Shown: piece by piece, positions 20,801 to 32,825 of the stretch | Numbering within the stretch: position 1 is the stretch's first letter | Layout of the letters: every line of letters begins with the position of its first letter | From: Tremella fuciformis | Taxonomy: Eukaryota; Basidiomycota; Tremellomycetes; Tremellales; Tremellaceae | NCBI GenBank assembly: GCA_032768795.1 | Contig: CP136497.1 | Location: 126,501-190,500 of the forward strand | DNA length: 64,000 bases | Reading direction: 5' to 3' | Program-made: the position numbers and the translations under genes | Notes under the pieces: generated by a model | Database searches by the model: none | Told to the model about the DNA's origin: nothing | Seen by the model: the letters and a program-made list of their open reading frames with translations, nothing else

Positions 20801-22481
20801 GTGTCAACGAGGTCCCTGTCTCAGCATTGATCTCCTTGGTCAAGGCCTCGAACTTTTGCTTGACAATGTCGTAATCGAGGGGCATGTCTTCGGTCGGGCC
20901 GAATACTATCTGGGTGAGTGCAGTCGTATTGGGCTGATGGGCGCTCACTTTTGGGAAACGAATCAATGTGCAGTCGGCCGAGAAACAGATTGGCATCGGT
21001 GACAGTGAGCGGGCCGCCCTTGCGATAACATGCCGGTCCTGGGTGTGCACCGGCAGACTCTGGACCGACGTTGAACTTCTTGTTGCGGTAGGTGAGGATG
21101 GAGCCACCGCCAGCGGCCACCGTGTTGATGTCGAGTTGGGGGACCTGCACCGTGATCCCGGCTGTTGTGGTCTCGAAGACGTGTTCGTACGTCCCGCTGA
21201 AGCGCGAGACATCGGTAGACTGTGCGTCAACACCTCATCATCACAAGGTTTGGTGGGCTTACTGTACCACCCATATCAAAACCAACGACTGGTGATTTCT
21301 CCAACGGGTCATATGAGGTACGGGCAAAGCCGACCACACCACCGGCCGGGCCAGCTGGACAAGAGTTTGCGTAAAAGATAGGAAGGGGTTGAGCTTGACT
21401 CACACAAGATAGCACGGAGACCTGAGAACTTGCGGAAGTCTGCCAAGGCGCCGTCCGACTGCATGAAAGACACCCGACATTGCGAGTCTTCCAGCCTGCC
21501 CTCAAAGCCCTTGGCAAAGCCATTCAAGTACCGCTTGACCTCTGGCGTGAGGTAGGCGTCCGCCGTAGCGGATTGTCCACGAGCAATGAGGCCAATGCGC
21601 GCTTCGATATCTGCCGAGACGCTGACGTTGTCGAAACCCATCGAGCGGGCCAGCTCGGCGACGCGGTGCTCGTGCTCGGGCAAGAGGTACGAGTGCGCAA
21701 ACACCACAGCCAAGGAGCGATATCCCTCCTCCTTCAGCCCCTGGAGTTTGACAGCGACCTCTTCCATATCTGCGCGCTACTCAGCACTCTCCTTTCCAGA
21801 AAAGCCCGCCAACACACCTATAGGCTTCATCTGCCGGACAATGACACCGCTGCTCGTCTTAATGAGCTTGTCGCCGTTGTCTGCCTCGGTCTTGCCCTCC
21901 TCGATAAACTCATTCCACTCCGGGATGATCCGCTCGTCAATCTCGACCACCTTGCTGTACAGCACGTCGGGCTTCTTGACGGCGAACTGAAACAGGAATG
22001 GTCGCGTCTGGAAAGCGATCTCCAGGGCATCGGCATGGCCGCGTGTCTTGGTGTCAGCTGGGCGCACGAGCGGAGGGACAGGAACTTACGATGAGCAGCG
22101 CACACCGCTCGCCCTTGCGCTCCAGCAAGGCATTGGTGGCGACGGTTGTTCCCATGCGCAGGTACTCTATCTGCGATGTGTCGATGGGCTGACCACGGGG
22201 AATCTTCTGCCCAGTGTACCACTCCAACACCCGGCGCACACCCTCAGTCGGGGCATCAGGGTAGCTGTCGGTCAGCATCTGCCATACCCCTCTCGCCCGC
22301 AAACTCACTTGTCCGGATCCACACTGAGGAGTTTGACCAAATGGTCGCCCTTCGTGTCGCTCAAAGCGATGACATCCTGCCCGTCAGCCCACACCTATGA
22401 GTGCGGCCAAGTCCGACTCACGCAAAAGGTGCCTCCTCTGTCAATACAAATCTTGACCTTGTCGGTCACCGCGACTGGCAT
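17862..22481 (-). CDS. OXP1: 5-oxoprolinase (ATP-dependent), HyuA-HyuB fusion
   Basis: This enzyme hydrolyses 5-oxoproline (pyroglutamate) to glutamate with ATP, a step in glutathione turnover. The start is at 22481 ([19 protein letters not shown]), the usual N-terminus with the nucleotide-binding DRGGTF. The HyuA-like half is spread over several exons to about 20550, and the HyuB-like half follows, with characteristic pieces such as [53 protein letters not shown] and [14 protein letters not shown]. The C-terminal motif [11 protein letters not shown] is present (more often GGGG in the family). The span of 4.6 kb with many short introns fits a protein of roughly 1,280 residues, the normal size. 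One intron holds a (CA)14 microsatellite (18495-18522). No lesion was noticed. Confidence 0.92.
18495..18522. repeat. (GT)14 microsatellite in an intron of the 5-oxoprolinase gene
   Basis: A perfect run of GT/CA dinucleotides. On the minus strand it sits after a GTGAGTCCCC donor and before the acceptor that resumes at the HyuB segment, so it is intronic and does not interrupt coding sequence. Confidence 0.95.
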
Positions 22482-23182
22482 GATGGCGACTCTGATGGCG
22501 ACTCTGATGGCATACAAAGTGGCGTGTAGAGGTGTTGCATGCGACAACAGTCGTTCATTTGACCAGTCTTGTGCTTGCGCAATCGACCGACTCTTCGGTC
22601 ACCTCCAGACCACAGGCGGACTCTCGGTCCGCAACTCGTTCGGAACCATCTGTCTCCACGGAAACCCGGCTCCGGGATCCGTCTCAAGCGGATTGGAGGT
22701 TTCCGGACCGCAAATCGACCCTGTCGATGACCCTCATCGATGACGCCAATCGGTCGCTGCGTGCAGCGCGACATGGTCGTACTTCGCCCACGCAATCCTG
22801 CTTTCCCTCAGCTTCTGGTGCAAACCTGTTCATAGCTTATCTCGGACCAGAAGAAATTGCTCGAACAAAGACTTAGTTACTCCCTGAGGTCAGCTGGCGT
22901 GGAGTCGTCATTTAGGAAGGGCGCCTCTCGAGGTCAGCCCAAAGAACCTCCTCATTGGCGGACGTCCTGAATGCGTCCTCAGCCTCGGGCCGTCCAAGCC
23001 GAGGGCCCGGGGAGTTGAGATTAGCAGCAGGCTTCCCGTCCGACTGTGGTGGGCTGAGTTGGCAAACTGCCCCACGCTCAATTCAACCAATATCGCATGG
23101 GGTTGGCGCGCACAGACCACCCCTCCTTTGGGGCAATGGGGCATGCCGCCGACAAAGGGTGGCAGAGGGAGTGCTATGAATG
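22482..23182. other. Upstream region of the 5-oxoprolinase gene
   Basis: About 700 bases between the 5-oxoprolinase start and the stop of the oxidase gene, both on the minus strand. It should hold the oxidase 3' region and the 5-oxoprolinase promoter. No gene, repeat or clear binding site was recognised. Confidence 0.5.
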
Positions 23183-24786
23183 CTATTCGTGCTTCCAGCC
23201 CGGAACATCCGCCAAATCCTTGGGCTGCGGCCCTTCTCTCCCCGTCACCCCATTCTTGTTCAGCTCTGGGCGCCACTTCCACCGCTCGAGGTCCTCAGGA
23301 GACAGCTACTTTGTCAGCTCCACCTCACGCTGGCCGTCATGGCAGCTCACCTTGCCCTCCAAGGCATCCGCCACGTACCGCCCTACAATAGGAAGCATTT
23401 TGAACGTATGCCCACAATCTCCCGTAGCCAATGTCAAACCCTCGTATTGCGGATGCCGCCCGATCAACCAGTTGCCATCAAACGAGTCGGTGCACCAGCA
23501 CATGGCCATGTCAAAGAGCTCCTTCTTTGACAGTTCGGGCATGAGAGTGTCGATCGTCCGTTGAATAGCGGCCAGACCCTCGTCTGGTATAGTATCGCTC
23601 GGATTGAGCGCGTGGGCTCGAGGAACGGAGAGTTGCTTGGGCGCAGAGGCCCTGAAAGGCTGACAATCGGTGTAGTGTGTGTACCCCTCGAACTCGTTGA
23701 CCCATTTCATCACGCCTTCTGCTGATGGCTCCATCGTGAAGCCCTTCTTCATTAGCCTACACGGCCCCGTCGATTCTCAGACTCACGTATTCCGAGCAGT
23801 AAACCGGCGGGGTATCTTTCAATGCCCGCGTCTCCTCTGGCGAGAGCTGCATGTGTGCAAAGATCCATCCCTACACATCAGATTGAGCCCGGATACGGAC
23901 GCCGAGAATCGGTACTGACCTTGGAAATACACTGCCCCTCGAGATCCAGTAGGGCAGGCGACCATGCACCGGTGGCCATGATCACCTCTGACCCCTCCCA
24001 TTCGGTCCCGTCTGCCGTCTGTACGCCTCGCACCGTCTTGCCGTCGGGGCCTAGTAGTAGCGATTTAAAAGTTCCTGAACCTCCATATGAAGACTTGACC
24101 CCTAATGACTCGAGCTCTTTGCCGACCGCCCGCAGAGCCTCGCGCGCAGCGACCCAGCCGGCGTCTTGGCACCATAACCCCTTCCAGCTCTTTCCAGTCA
24201 GCACGAGACACGGCTCCACTCATCGTTATGCTCACGTCAATCGAGGCGTGCTGTAAATACGACGCTCTTCTTTTGATTGCCGCTCCATCCTCCAACCACT
24301 CGACCTTTGCCGCCCTCCCCGTCTCACACGATAGCTCGTATTGCCTTCGCAGGGTTTTTGCCCTGTCGTTGTCGCAAGTGGCGAGGTCGACCTGCCGCTC
24401 AGCCTATCCCCCTACCTCGTAACAATGCATCACTCACCCTGCCCGTCGCATGCAGGAACGGTCGGAAGAGCTCGTCGCCTACCCATGCATCCCATGCCTC
24501 AAACGACAGCCTGCCCCATATGCCTGAAACATATTGTGTGCTGATCAACTGCAAGTGCGCGCGCATCAGCTGATGTCCCCTTCCTTTGACAGGTCCCATC
24601 AGCCGAAATGATCGGAGTGTACCGTACCTTGTTCATGTCGTTCCCCGCCGAGTTGGCCGATGGCGGCGCGAACATGTCGAGCAGCAGCAGGTTTGTGTAG
24701 CCCCTCCTGGCGAGATGGAGCGCCGTCGACGACCCCATCGTCCCCGCCCCACCCACCACGATGATCCTATCGTCCTTGCCGACCAT
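23183..24786 (-). CDS. Fructosyl-amine (Amadori) oxidase-like FAD-dependent oxidoreductase
   Basis: A DAO-fold flavoenzyme, most like fructosyl amino acid oxidases, which oxidatively split Amadori compounds to glucosone, the free amino acid and hydrogen peroxide. The chosen start (24786, MVGKDDRIIVVGG) places the Rossmann motif GGAGTMGSSTALHLARRGY at residues 11-29, followed by PSANSAGNDMNKVRY, which is typical of this family. The C-terminal part has MCWCTDSFDGNWLIGRHP; in relatives a cysteine here carries the FAD covalently (family knowledge). A last intron (GTGAGCTGCC...AAGTAG, about 23306-23350) restores frame to a C-terminus WRPELNKN... ending at TAG 23183-23185. An in-frame upstream ATG (24873) would add a hydrophobic leader; I judge it less likely. 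Saccharopine or sarcosine oxidase are alternatives within the superfamily. Confidence 0.82.
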
Positions 24787-25125
24787 TCTCGAGTTGCGTC
24801 CTCGGAACCAAATTGCACTCCCAAACGATGAATGTAGACAGGAACTTAGACTCAGAAGCAGCAATCTTACCATCGGGTGGGCAACTTAGGTCCTATCTCT
24901 CCCTGCTTGGCCCAGGAAACCCCTTTCCGTAACCGATGGCAACCGGCTTGAAAATCCGGACGCCACCTCAGGCGCCGCTGCCGCTCTGCTTCCCTCTGCT
25001 GAACCTCCGGGAATTCATCTTCTCCCTTCCGTACCCATTAGCTTAAAGGTCGTGCGACAGATGCCCTTCTTCCCCATTCCAACCTGCTTCTCATCGCCTC
25101 ACAGCCCACGACCCGACCGTGCACC
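24787..25125. promoter_or_regulatory. Divergent intergenic region, Amadori oxidase / permease
   Basis: 339 bases separate the start codons of two divergently transcribed genes, so both promoters lie here and could share control elements. No TATA box or named operator was recognised. Confidence 0.5.
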
Positions 25126-27307
25126 ATGAACCCCGACGAGGAAACCATCATCGCTGGGGAGAAGAACGCCCCATACCCCGCCCCCGAGAAGGGCGACGTT
25201 ATCGAAGTGGATGAGGCCCACCGAGCACAGGTCAGCCCTCTCTCGCGTGACTCAGTCGCAGTATAGCTGATATGTGAACAGTATGATGTCGGCGCTGGCT
25301 TCCTCTCCGACCTCGCGGCTCGCCCTGATGCGGCCGAGATCATGGCCCCTTGGTCCGCCAAGGAAGAGAAGCAGATGCGCCGCAAGGTGAGTCACTCCGC
25401 GGTACCCTCGACGTCTGGTTGATGACCCCAGTTTGACCTCATCGTCTTGCCGTTGATCACCGCCAGTCTGATGATGGGCGGCATAGACAAGGTCATCCTC
25501 GGTACCTCTGCGACCTTTGGTCTCAAGACCGACCTCCACTTGGTCGGACAGCAGTACTCCTGGACAAGCTCTATCAGTGCGTCATCATTCCGGGCTTCTG
25601 ACGCTTGAAACTGAGTCGCAAGTCTTTTTCGGGGCCATGTCGACCGTCTTCGTGCAGGGCTGGCTCTGCCAGAGGTTCCCCACCGGCAAGATCTTCTCTA
25701 TCAACGTGTTTTTCTTCGGCGTCATGACATTCGCCACCATCGGTGCGAAGAACGCAAGTCTTTCTGTCTCTTTCAATAGTGTTCAGCGCTCACCAGCGTC
25801 AGTACTCGGGCCTGCTGGCATGCAGATTCATCTTGGGGATGTTCGAAGGCCTCAACACCACCGGCGGTGGCTTGATGCTGTCCATGTTCTGGCGCAAGGA
25901 GGAGCGAGGCTGGCGCACCACCATCGCCTTCAACACCTTCAGTTCGATCGTCAACGGTCTTCTCTCGTTCGTCTCAGATCATACTAAAAAGCATCTCGCT
26001 GATGTCCTTCTCAGGTTTGCCGTCCAGTTCTACAACCCTGGCTCGCTTCACCGATGGCAGCTTCTTTACCTCATCACGGGGTGAGCTACTTGACGGATAG
26101 GGTATCTGGGCAGAGACTGATACACCAGTCTGATCTCCGTCTGCTTCGCGATTCTTGACTGGTTCTGCCTGCCTGCCAACCCGACCAAGGCGTGGTGGCT
26201 TGTAAGTTGCATTCTTCCGGAATCTTTGACGGAGGCTCATTTTCAAGACCGACCGCCAAAAGTACATCGCTGTCGAGCGCATGGCTGACCAGCACACCGG
26301 TATGATCAGCACTCGCGTGAGTTTCAGCTCTCACTAAGGGCTGGATCCGCCCTTGAGCTCTCACGATTACGTTGAGACCCAAAAAGACCATCGCTGACTG
26401 ATGAGTGGAAGTGGTCTCAGGCTTGGGAGGCGCTCCTTGACTTCCGCACCTGGCTCTACTTCCTCATCTCTCTCACACTCAACATCCCCAACGGAGGTCT
26501 CACCGGCTTCTACGGTCTCGTCATCGCCGGGTTCGGTTTCACCGTCAAGCAGAACGCCCTCATGCAGATTCCCACGGTGAGCCAAAATCGATGACTGATC
26601 AACTATCGGCTGACTCCCCAGGGTGTCATCAGTTTTACTGCCGCTCTCTTCTGGGTCACACTTGCCAAGTACACCAAGCGTCCCCTGCTGTGCTCAATCG
26701 GCTCAATCTTTGGTAAATTACCCTCTCACATATCGCGTCGCACCGCTAATTCAACAGTTCAGCTCGCCGCCACCATCGCCATCAAACTCGTCCCACGGAC
26801 CAATGTCGCCGGATCTCTCGTTCCCCTGTACATTCTGTACTCGTATTGGGCCCCATACATGGTCTTTGGTCAGCTCGTGATGTACGCAAACGTCGCTGGA
26901 GCCTCCAAGAAGGTCATCGTCTTCGGCGTGAGCTACATTGGCTACACAGCCGGCAACCTCATTGGTAAGTTTGCTTTTTTCATCAAATTTTCCGGTCGTG
27001 CTGACGCGCCACAGGTCCTCAGTCTTTCCGATCCTCTGAGGCGCCGGGCTACCCGACCGCTTACACGGTCATGCTTGCGGGCTACTGCGTGACAGTCCTC
27101 CTTCTCGTCATTTATGGCTGGCTCTGCTGGCGCGACAACAAGAAGAAGGTCGCCGAGGAGGAAGAGTTCCGCAACGCCACCGACTCGCGCGAGCAGGCCG
27201 CGGCCGACTGGCAGGACTTGACGGACAAGCAGGTGAGTCTCCTTGAACAGTGCGATAAAGTGTTTGCTAATCTGTAACAGAACCCGTTCTTCAGGTACAC
27301 CTATTAA
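25126..27307 (+). CDS. MFS permease, allantoate permease (Dal5-like) anion:cation symporter family
   Basis: A plasma-membrane transporter for organic anions such as ureides or vitamins, by family; the substrate is not predictable here. The start is at 25126 (MNPDEETIIAGEK). Typical features are FDLIVLPLITASLMMGGIDK (first membrane segment, with the Asp-Lys pair of the family), GTSATFGLKTDLHL, GWLCQRFPTGKIFSINVFFF, GLLACRFILGMFEGLNTTGG (family motif in TM5) and FWRKEERGWRT. Around ten introns of 40-60 bases interrupt it. The final intron (GTGAGTCTCC...TAACAG) leads into a short last exon ending RYTY at TAA 27305-27307. It is divergent from the Amadori oxidase, so it could import that pathway's substrate. 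Confidence 0.9.
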
Positions 27308-27820
27308 GTGCGAGCGATTGCGGGGAGCAAAGGGTGGCGTCGGACGATGGGTCGACGGGGAACGGGGGGAGGCGAGGGGGTATGAGCTACATGGAGAGGG
27401 TAATCTTGGTTTGAGACGATTCGCGTACGGTTGTTTCCGGAGTGAGGAGGCCACGAGCTTGTCTTTCGTCGTTTTACGATGTCCACGGTTCAGTTGTAGA
27501 GACTGGCGATGCACGGTGTGACTAGAGAGTATCGCAAGCCACCACTGGAACCTTTTAATTTCAGAAACCGCGCTGGTATGCACCTTTTAACCAGTGACTT
27601 TGACTCTGGAACAAAGCTTTCCTCGCAAAAGAAGGCGATCGGCGACGGTAAGTCACCCTGCCTGTCCGCACGCCTATTATGTGGTCGACTACAATCATTT
27701 CGTTAGGCCTGCCAAATTGGCTTTCGGAGATAAGGAATTCGCTGCGCCTATTTCGGCCTGGCTTGGTGGGGTTTAATAGGCATGCAGTAGTATCGACTGT
27801 GCATCTCTCGGAGGTCTCGT
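27308..27820. other. Spacer, no gene seen
   Basis: This is the 3' side of both the permease (plus strand) and the dynamin pseudogene (minus strand). The short open frames here have no coding signature that I can support. Confidence 0.5.
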
Positions 27821-28399
27821 CTATCTCTCGTTATGATCATCAGTCTTAGTTGACCCAAACTTCCACGCTCTGATGGCAGCCTTCGCCTCTACCAGAACCT
27901 TTCTTCGATTGTCTAGCTCGCGGCGTCTCTCCACCACTTCCGACGACTCGGCGAGCCACTTGGCGCATTGCTCGAACCCGTCCGAGGTGGTCAGGTGTAA
28001 ACGCTCGACCAGAGCGCTTGATGAAGCACCCTCGGCGCTGGGCAGATCAGCTCCCGATCGATGACGCGGGGAATGTTGTCGATGATCCGCTGGCCATGTC
28101 AGCCCTGCAATTGATCATAATTGCGCGGAAGGTCGGACCTTGAACGCCACTTTCCAGTATGCGCACACCAGCGCCATGACCTCGATCTCCCGCGTGTAGC
28201 GGTCGGTTGGACGTAATTTCGCCAAGTCTCTCTCGGTCAGACCATTGTATCCCAGGCGTTGCAGGCCGGCAAGCACCTCGTCCACCGTCTCTCTCCCAAC
28301 GTACGCCGCGTATGTTGGCTTGGGGTAGCGCTGGTCCATAAGACGGGTTTGAACCTTCGACTTGATCTCTGTCAATGGTCTTTGGTGCCACGGGCTACA

Positions 28400-30917
28400 T
28401 ATGCACATGGGTGATGCGACTCGCATGCGGTACAGCCACTTGTGCCATCCTCTCCGTGCGTTTCCATGGCAGAATCCGACACCATTAACGCAAGCGCTCA
28501 ATTTGGTGGATGTCTCATGAACTGAAAAGCTCTACGCTTGGCACGTCAGCCGCTCACAAGCAGGAAGCGTCACCTTCTGTCCACAACACAAAGGACACCG
28601 ATTGTGAGCCACATCTGTGTGTATGGTGCATGCGCTTTCCTTGCCCCCATGACAGTGCCAACAACTGACATGGGCGACGATCATGATTGACGTGGACGCA
28701 CACACACAAGAGAATTTGACGGGCGGGCATCGATCCAGAGTCTCTTTCGTATCATTCCTTCCTTGCTGCTGATCGTTCAGTCCGCGACATCTTACGGAAC
28801 GCGGGCCTTCACCACATCGCTTCCACTCGAAAATCCGCCACGGTAATGTTACCAGGCTTGCCCAAGGGGAAAGTCACGCTGACCCCAGACAGACAATGCC
28901 AATCACACAGTTGCTCTTCGAGATCGCCAATACATTCCTCGACTGCGTTGTCGAGAGGACGCTTTTCAACATGCAGTTCAATCAGCGTCCTACTCCGTTT
29001 GGGCGGTTGCGCAAGTGAGTCACAGGCCCGCTGTCTCTAGTCACGGATGGACTCTGAGTATCAGCCATCTCAACGGATTCTTCTCACAACCTGTCACTGT
29101 CGATCGGGCGCGGGAGGCGAGACTATGGAAGGACACGATAAGCCGACAGGCCCTTCAAGTGGTAAGTCCATCCCTTCCAGCTATACGCACTGCCAGGGTA
29201 GCCGACATGCAGATGCCAGAAGTATGCCTTCTTGCACCTGTCGCTTTCATCGGTCATGAGCATAACGAGGAGCTTGGGGCGACTGAGGAGACCCTTCAGC
29301 CATTCGATGCCGAGTGTTTGTCAGCTGGAGATCACTTCTTGGCGGTCTGGATCAGTATCGGTACTCAGGATGCCAGTCTGTCCTTGGCCAAGACATTCTA
29401 TTGGCAACGTCATGGCACAGTGAGCCCCGTCCTTCTTCTGCTCTCCCGCTCACGCGCAGCCTCCCGAACAGGTGCTATCACTCCCGATGACTCTCCTCAG
29501 CGCCATGACCACCCATACAGACGCTTCTACCGCCATGTCCGTCCTATCCACCATGCAAGCGCAATTCAGCACCCCTGAGGTACAGGTCAGACTCTTGCGA
29601 ATTGAACCGAATGTGTGTACTGCACTCCACCCAAACGCATCTATGCTCAAACCAGGAGTCAGGGGAATCGGAACTGGATCTGCTGTACGGGGCTGTGAGA
29701 ATACATGGCGGCCCAATGTCAGCTTTATCGATATCCTTTTGCGCTCAACTCATTCTTAGCCGCGGTGCAATCGTATTCCAAGGTCTGCGGTTTGCCACGG
29801 CGGAGTTTGAAGCCCTCAAGTGCGTCAACAAGATCAGGGATGTCACTCGGTACGTGCATGTGCCGTCGGACCCGCCAAGGTTTTGACCATCAGTTCCCCG
29901 TGGTGGGAGACCACCGGGCTGAAAGCCTTCTGCCGCGGCCGTGACAGCGACGACAAGATCAATCCCTTCACCTCCATTTGGCAAGCCGGTCTCCTGCATG
30001 GTGGCAGACAACTCTCCGACAAAGAAAAGGCGTGTATCATAGTCGAAATATTCGACGAGATAACCGCTGTATCGAGTATTGACAAGACCACGCTTCGATA
30101 CCTCTTCTGGGGTGACAAGGGCCGCACCTTTATCGCCAGTCGCCCTGCGACAGGAATGCATTTCTTGCTGGGCGCAGGCAGAGTGCTGCTTCGTGAGTCA
30201 TTCGCCTTCAAATCACGGGCGATTTTGCTGATACCGCAGAGCTCTTGCAACCCTCATGTAGGATCTTCGACACTAACCCAACTGGAATGCTTCAACGAGT
30301 TCTTGCAGATGCTGAAGTTGGAGCTCTCTCTGCCGACGAGCTCAAGGCATATCGACGGTCAGTCACAGTCAAGGATGCGACCCAATACTCACTGTTCAGC
30401 TGTTGGCAAGAGATATCGCGTCCGTCGTTTCGTCCATTCCCAAATTCGGGCTGAATATATAGCCATTACAGAATTCCCAGAACGCAAGGCCCACATCGAC
30501 ATGAGCATTCGTCTGACGGCAAGGGTCTGTTCTCCTTCGGTGGAGGGAATGAGCTCAACCGTAGTTTTTCCAGGTCACCCCTCATGAAGTCGGCCTCTAC
30601 CTCCATGAGCTTATGAGCTCCATCTCTAGTACCATGCCTGCAAGACCCCGCATCGACTTCGGTGACATGTATTGGCAACATGTGCCGGGTTGGGTAGAGG
30701 ATACGCGCTCGCTCGTCTTCACCTCCTTTCTCGGTGTGTCCCCCCACTCGTGCTGCCTGAAACACAATTGATCACAGCGCTTCTGACCGGCTCCTGCCGA
30801 CCTATCGACAAGCCGTCCCGTGGTCCAATGGGCTGCAATTCGGACGACATGCATTAGCCCTTCGGACTTACTTAAAGGACATCTACCTGGTCGACCAGGT
30901 TACATTTCCATCCCCGG
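28400..30917. other. Foreign block replacing part of the dynamin-like pseudogene
   Basis: The edges are set by where similarity to the intact copies ends. The right junction lies within a few bases of 30913-30918, right after the codons for RELP. The left junction lies between about 28390 and 28440. The block contains a plus-strand multi-exon gene, opposite to the pseudogene. A 12-base palindrome CTGGTCGACCAG sits at about 30889-30900 near the right edge. No terminal inverted repeats or target duplication were recognised, so the mechanism (transposition, recombination, gene conversion) is open. Confidence 0.7.
28896..30857 (+). CDS. Unrecognised multi-exon protein gene inside the disrupted dynamin gene
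   Basis: From the ATG at 28896 (MPITQLLFEIANTFLDCVVE), coding-like segments join through short GT/AG introns (donors near 29009 GTGAGT, 29161 GTAAGT and 29419 GTGAGC, plus further ones). Recognisable exon stretches include NHGWTLSISHLNGFF, DHFLAVWISIGTQDASLSLA, LILSRGAIVFQGLRFATAEF, SSPWWETTGLKAFCRGRDS, IASRPATGMHFLLGAGRVLL, AEYIAITEFPERKAHIDMSI and PHEVGLYLHELMSSISSTMP. The last exon probably ends at TAG 30855-30857; reading on to TGA 30929-30931 is an alternative. The total is about 500-550 residues. I do not recognise a domain, and I see no signal peptide or transmembrane segment. Some intron borders in the middle (29560-29900) are uncertain. Confidence 0.5.
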
Positions 30918-32334
30918 CAGCTCGCGTGTGATAGCTCTATCCCCATGAGAGTCGGGTCCTAAGTCAGGTATCCAGCGACTCACAGCTCTATCGCGTCGTA
31001 CACAGTGGTGAGATTCAGCACTTCATTTGCTTCGCCCTCGTCCCCCTCGTTCCCTTCAGCGAACTCGGGGTCTGCGAGAACGGTATCATTGAAAGGCGTC
31101 TTCCCGCTATCGTCGCGCTTTTTCTCGCATTCATCTGCGGTGAAAGGCTCGCAGCGTGGACGGGTGGACCAAACCCGCCTGCGATACTGCTGGTTGAGGC
31201 CGTTGATCTCCTGGATAAGAGACTTGTCTTCATCACCGACAGTCTTGCCCCTTATGAGCCGCTCAAAGTCGCTGACCAGCTTGAGCATCTCGCCCAAGGG
31301 TTCTTTGCTGGGCTCTGGACCCAGAAGCGTAAGCTGCTCGTCGATGAATGCCGAGCGCTCCTTGATGTTCTTGACAACTTCGGGCAGCCTGTCGCTCAGT
31401 ATGCCAGCAATTTCTCAGCAAGGGAAGTAGCTGACTGCTTGCGGATGAGCATGAGCAGCTGCGAGCTCAACGCGGACGACAGATTCTTTGTGCCGAGGCG
31501 GTCCTTGAATGATGGGTCATCGCACCACGGCTGAACGGTCTTGAAGAACTGAGCCTCTTTCTCGCGAGCCTCTTCGAAGGAGATAGACCGAGATAGCTCG
31601 TCCAGGTCGGGCTGACGGGTCGCCTGTGGAAAACATCAGCACGACTTGCTCTACTACAGGTCAAGGAATCGGCCTGCTGACATAGTAGCCGTGAGTGAGA
31701 GGTTCCCGCTCCCCCTTGAGCACCTTGACCCAGCGGTCGTTCTCCAAACCTTTCAGCGTGTCCACTTTGGTGAGCACCCCTATCGTTCTCTCGCGCTGCT
31801 TGTCCGCCTCTCGCGCCAGCATGACAGCCTTTTGGTTCTCAAAGTCATCTGCGGTTCAGTCATCGTTCAGCTCTTTCAGGGTGAAGATGCTAGTGTCACA
31901 CACCCTTGGTGGTAATGACGAGAAGTATCAGGCACTCTCGCGAGATGTAGCTCTTGACCAGCTGTCCTACGAGATTGATATCCCCTGGGTCCTTGTCGTG
32001 CGATACCGACGAGAAGTTGCCCGGCAGGTCGACCAGCGTGAGGTCCGTCACGGTTATGCATAGCTGGACCTACGCCCGAGATGGCCTCAATGAGGGACGA
32101 CTTCCCACTGGACTGATTGCCCGCAACGACGATAGTCGGCAAACTGCCTCGTGAGCGGTTGCAGACATACTGCGCACAGAATCGCGAGTAGAAGCGCACA
32201 GAAAGCACGTACTCGACCTCGACCTCGGCGCCCGTCGAGCGGATCCTGTTGACCAGGCCCATGAGCGCCCGCTTGTCTTCCGCATATCGACTGTTCATGA
32301 GCCCCCTCGCGGGCCTCACCGTCTTGACCGTCAT

Positions 32335-32825
32335 GCTTGTCAGAGCGACTGACGGCTGTTCCGCCCAGAAGATACTGCACGACGAGATCCGCTGGCATCT
32401 CTACTCGAAGATATAGCTAGGGCGGACACCTCAACACGTTGCGCAACACGTTGTGGGGCGCTCACCCTCACTGTCAAGGGTCTTTACCTGTGCGGACAAG
32501 TTACGATTTCTCTCGTCAGCCGCAAACTCGAGAGAGCGGCTGCAACTCGCGCTTCCTCACACAAGCCATGACCTCATGCTAAGCGTCGCCGACGGTCGCC
32601 AACCGAAACGGCGCTACCAAACCCTTCGGCACGGGCGCCATCTATTGAGTCTGCTGAGGCGGATCGCAGCCCCTCGGGTCAGGGTAGCTAAGAGGCATGC
32701 GGTTCAATTGCGGCTTGGAGCCCTGGTGAGCGCTTTTGATATTTGTCGATGGCTCCCCGGACTGAGCAACAGAACGACAGATCGCTATACGCTCACATGC
32801 TCTCCGGTTCGTTACAGAGCAAGTG
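32335..32825. other. Spacer upstream of the dynamin pseudogene
   Basis: A divergent spacer between the former start of the dynamin pseudogene and the small plus-strand ORF. No supported feature was seen. Confidence 0.4.

Larger units (their letters stand above)
27821..32334 (-). pseudogene. Dynamin-like GTPase pseudogene (copy A), broken by deletion, insertion and frameshift
   Basis: This matches the intact dynamin-like genes at 39604-42243 and 42776-45448 along most of its length. It begins at 32334 (MTVKTVRPARGLMNSRYA), has the P-loop GNQSSGKSSLIEAISG, then DLPG and LTKVD-type motifs and the stalk. Three lesions are visible. First, after EAISG the sequence jumps almost directly to TDLTLVDLPG, losing about 130-140 codons including the LPRADGTCTR switch I region kept in the intact copies. 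Second, homology stops after the exon start AITRELP (about 30913) and resumes only near 28400 (TEIKSKVQTRLMDQR), with about 2.5 kb of foreign sequence in place of about 100 codons of stalk. Third, near 28010 two extra bases shift the frame in the GTPase effector domain, and the original stop is lost so that it reads on to TAG at 27821. It cannot encode a working GTPase. Confidence 0.88.

Noticed and set aside
30889..30900. CTGGTCGACCAG palindrome as a transposon terminus
   Set aside because: It lies near the right edge of the foreign block, but no matching inverted repeat was found near the left edge at 28390-28440.
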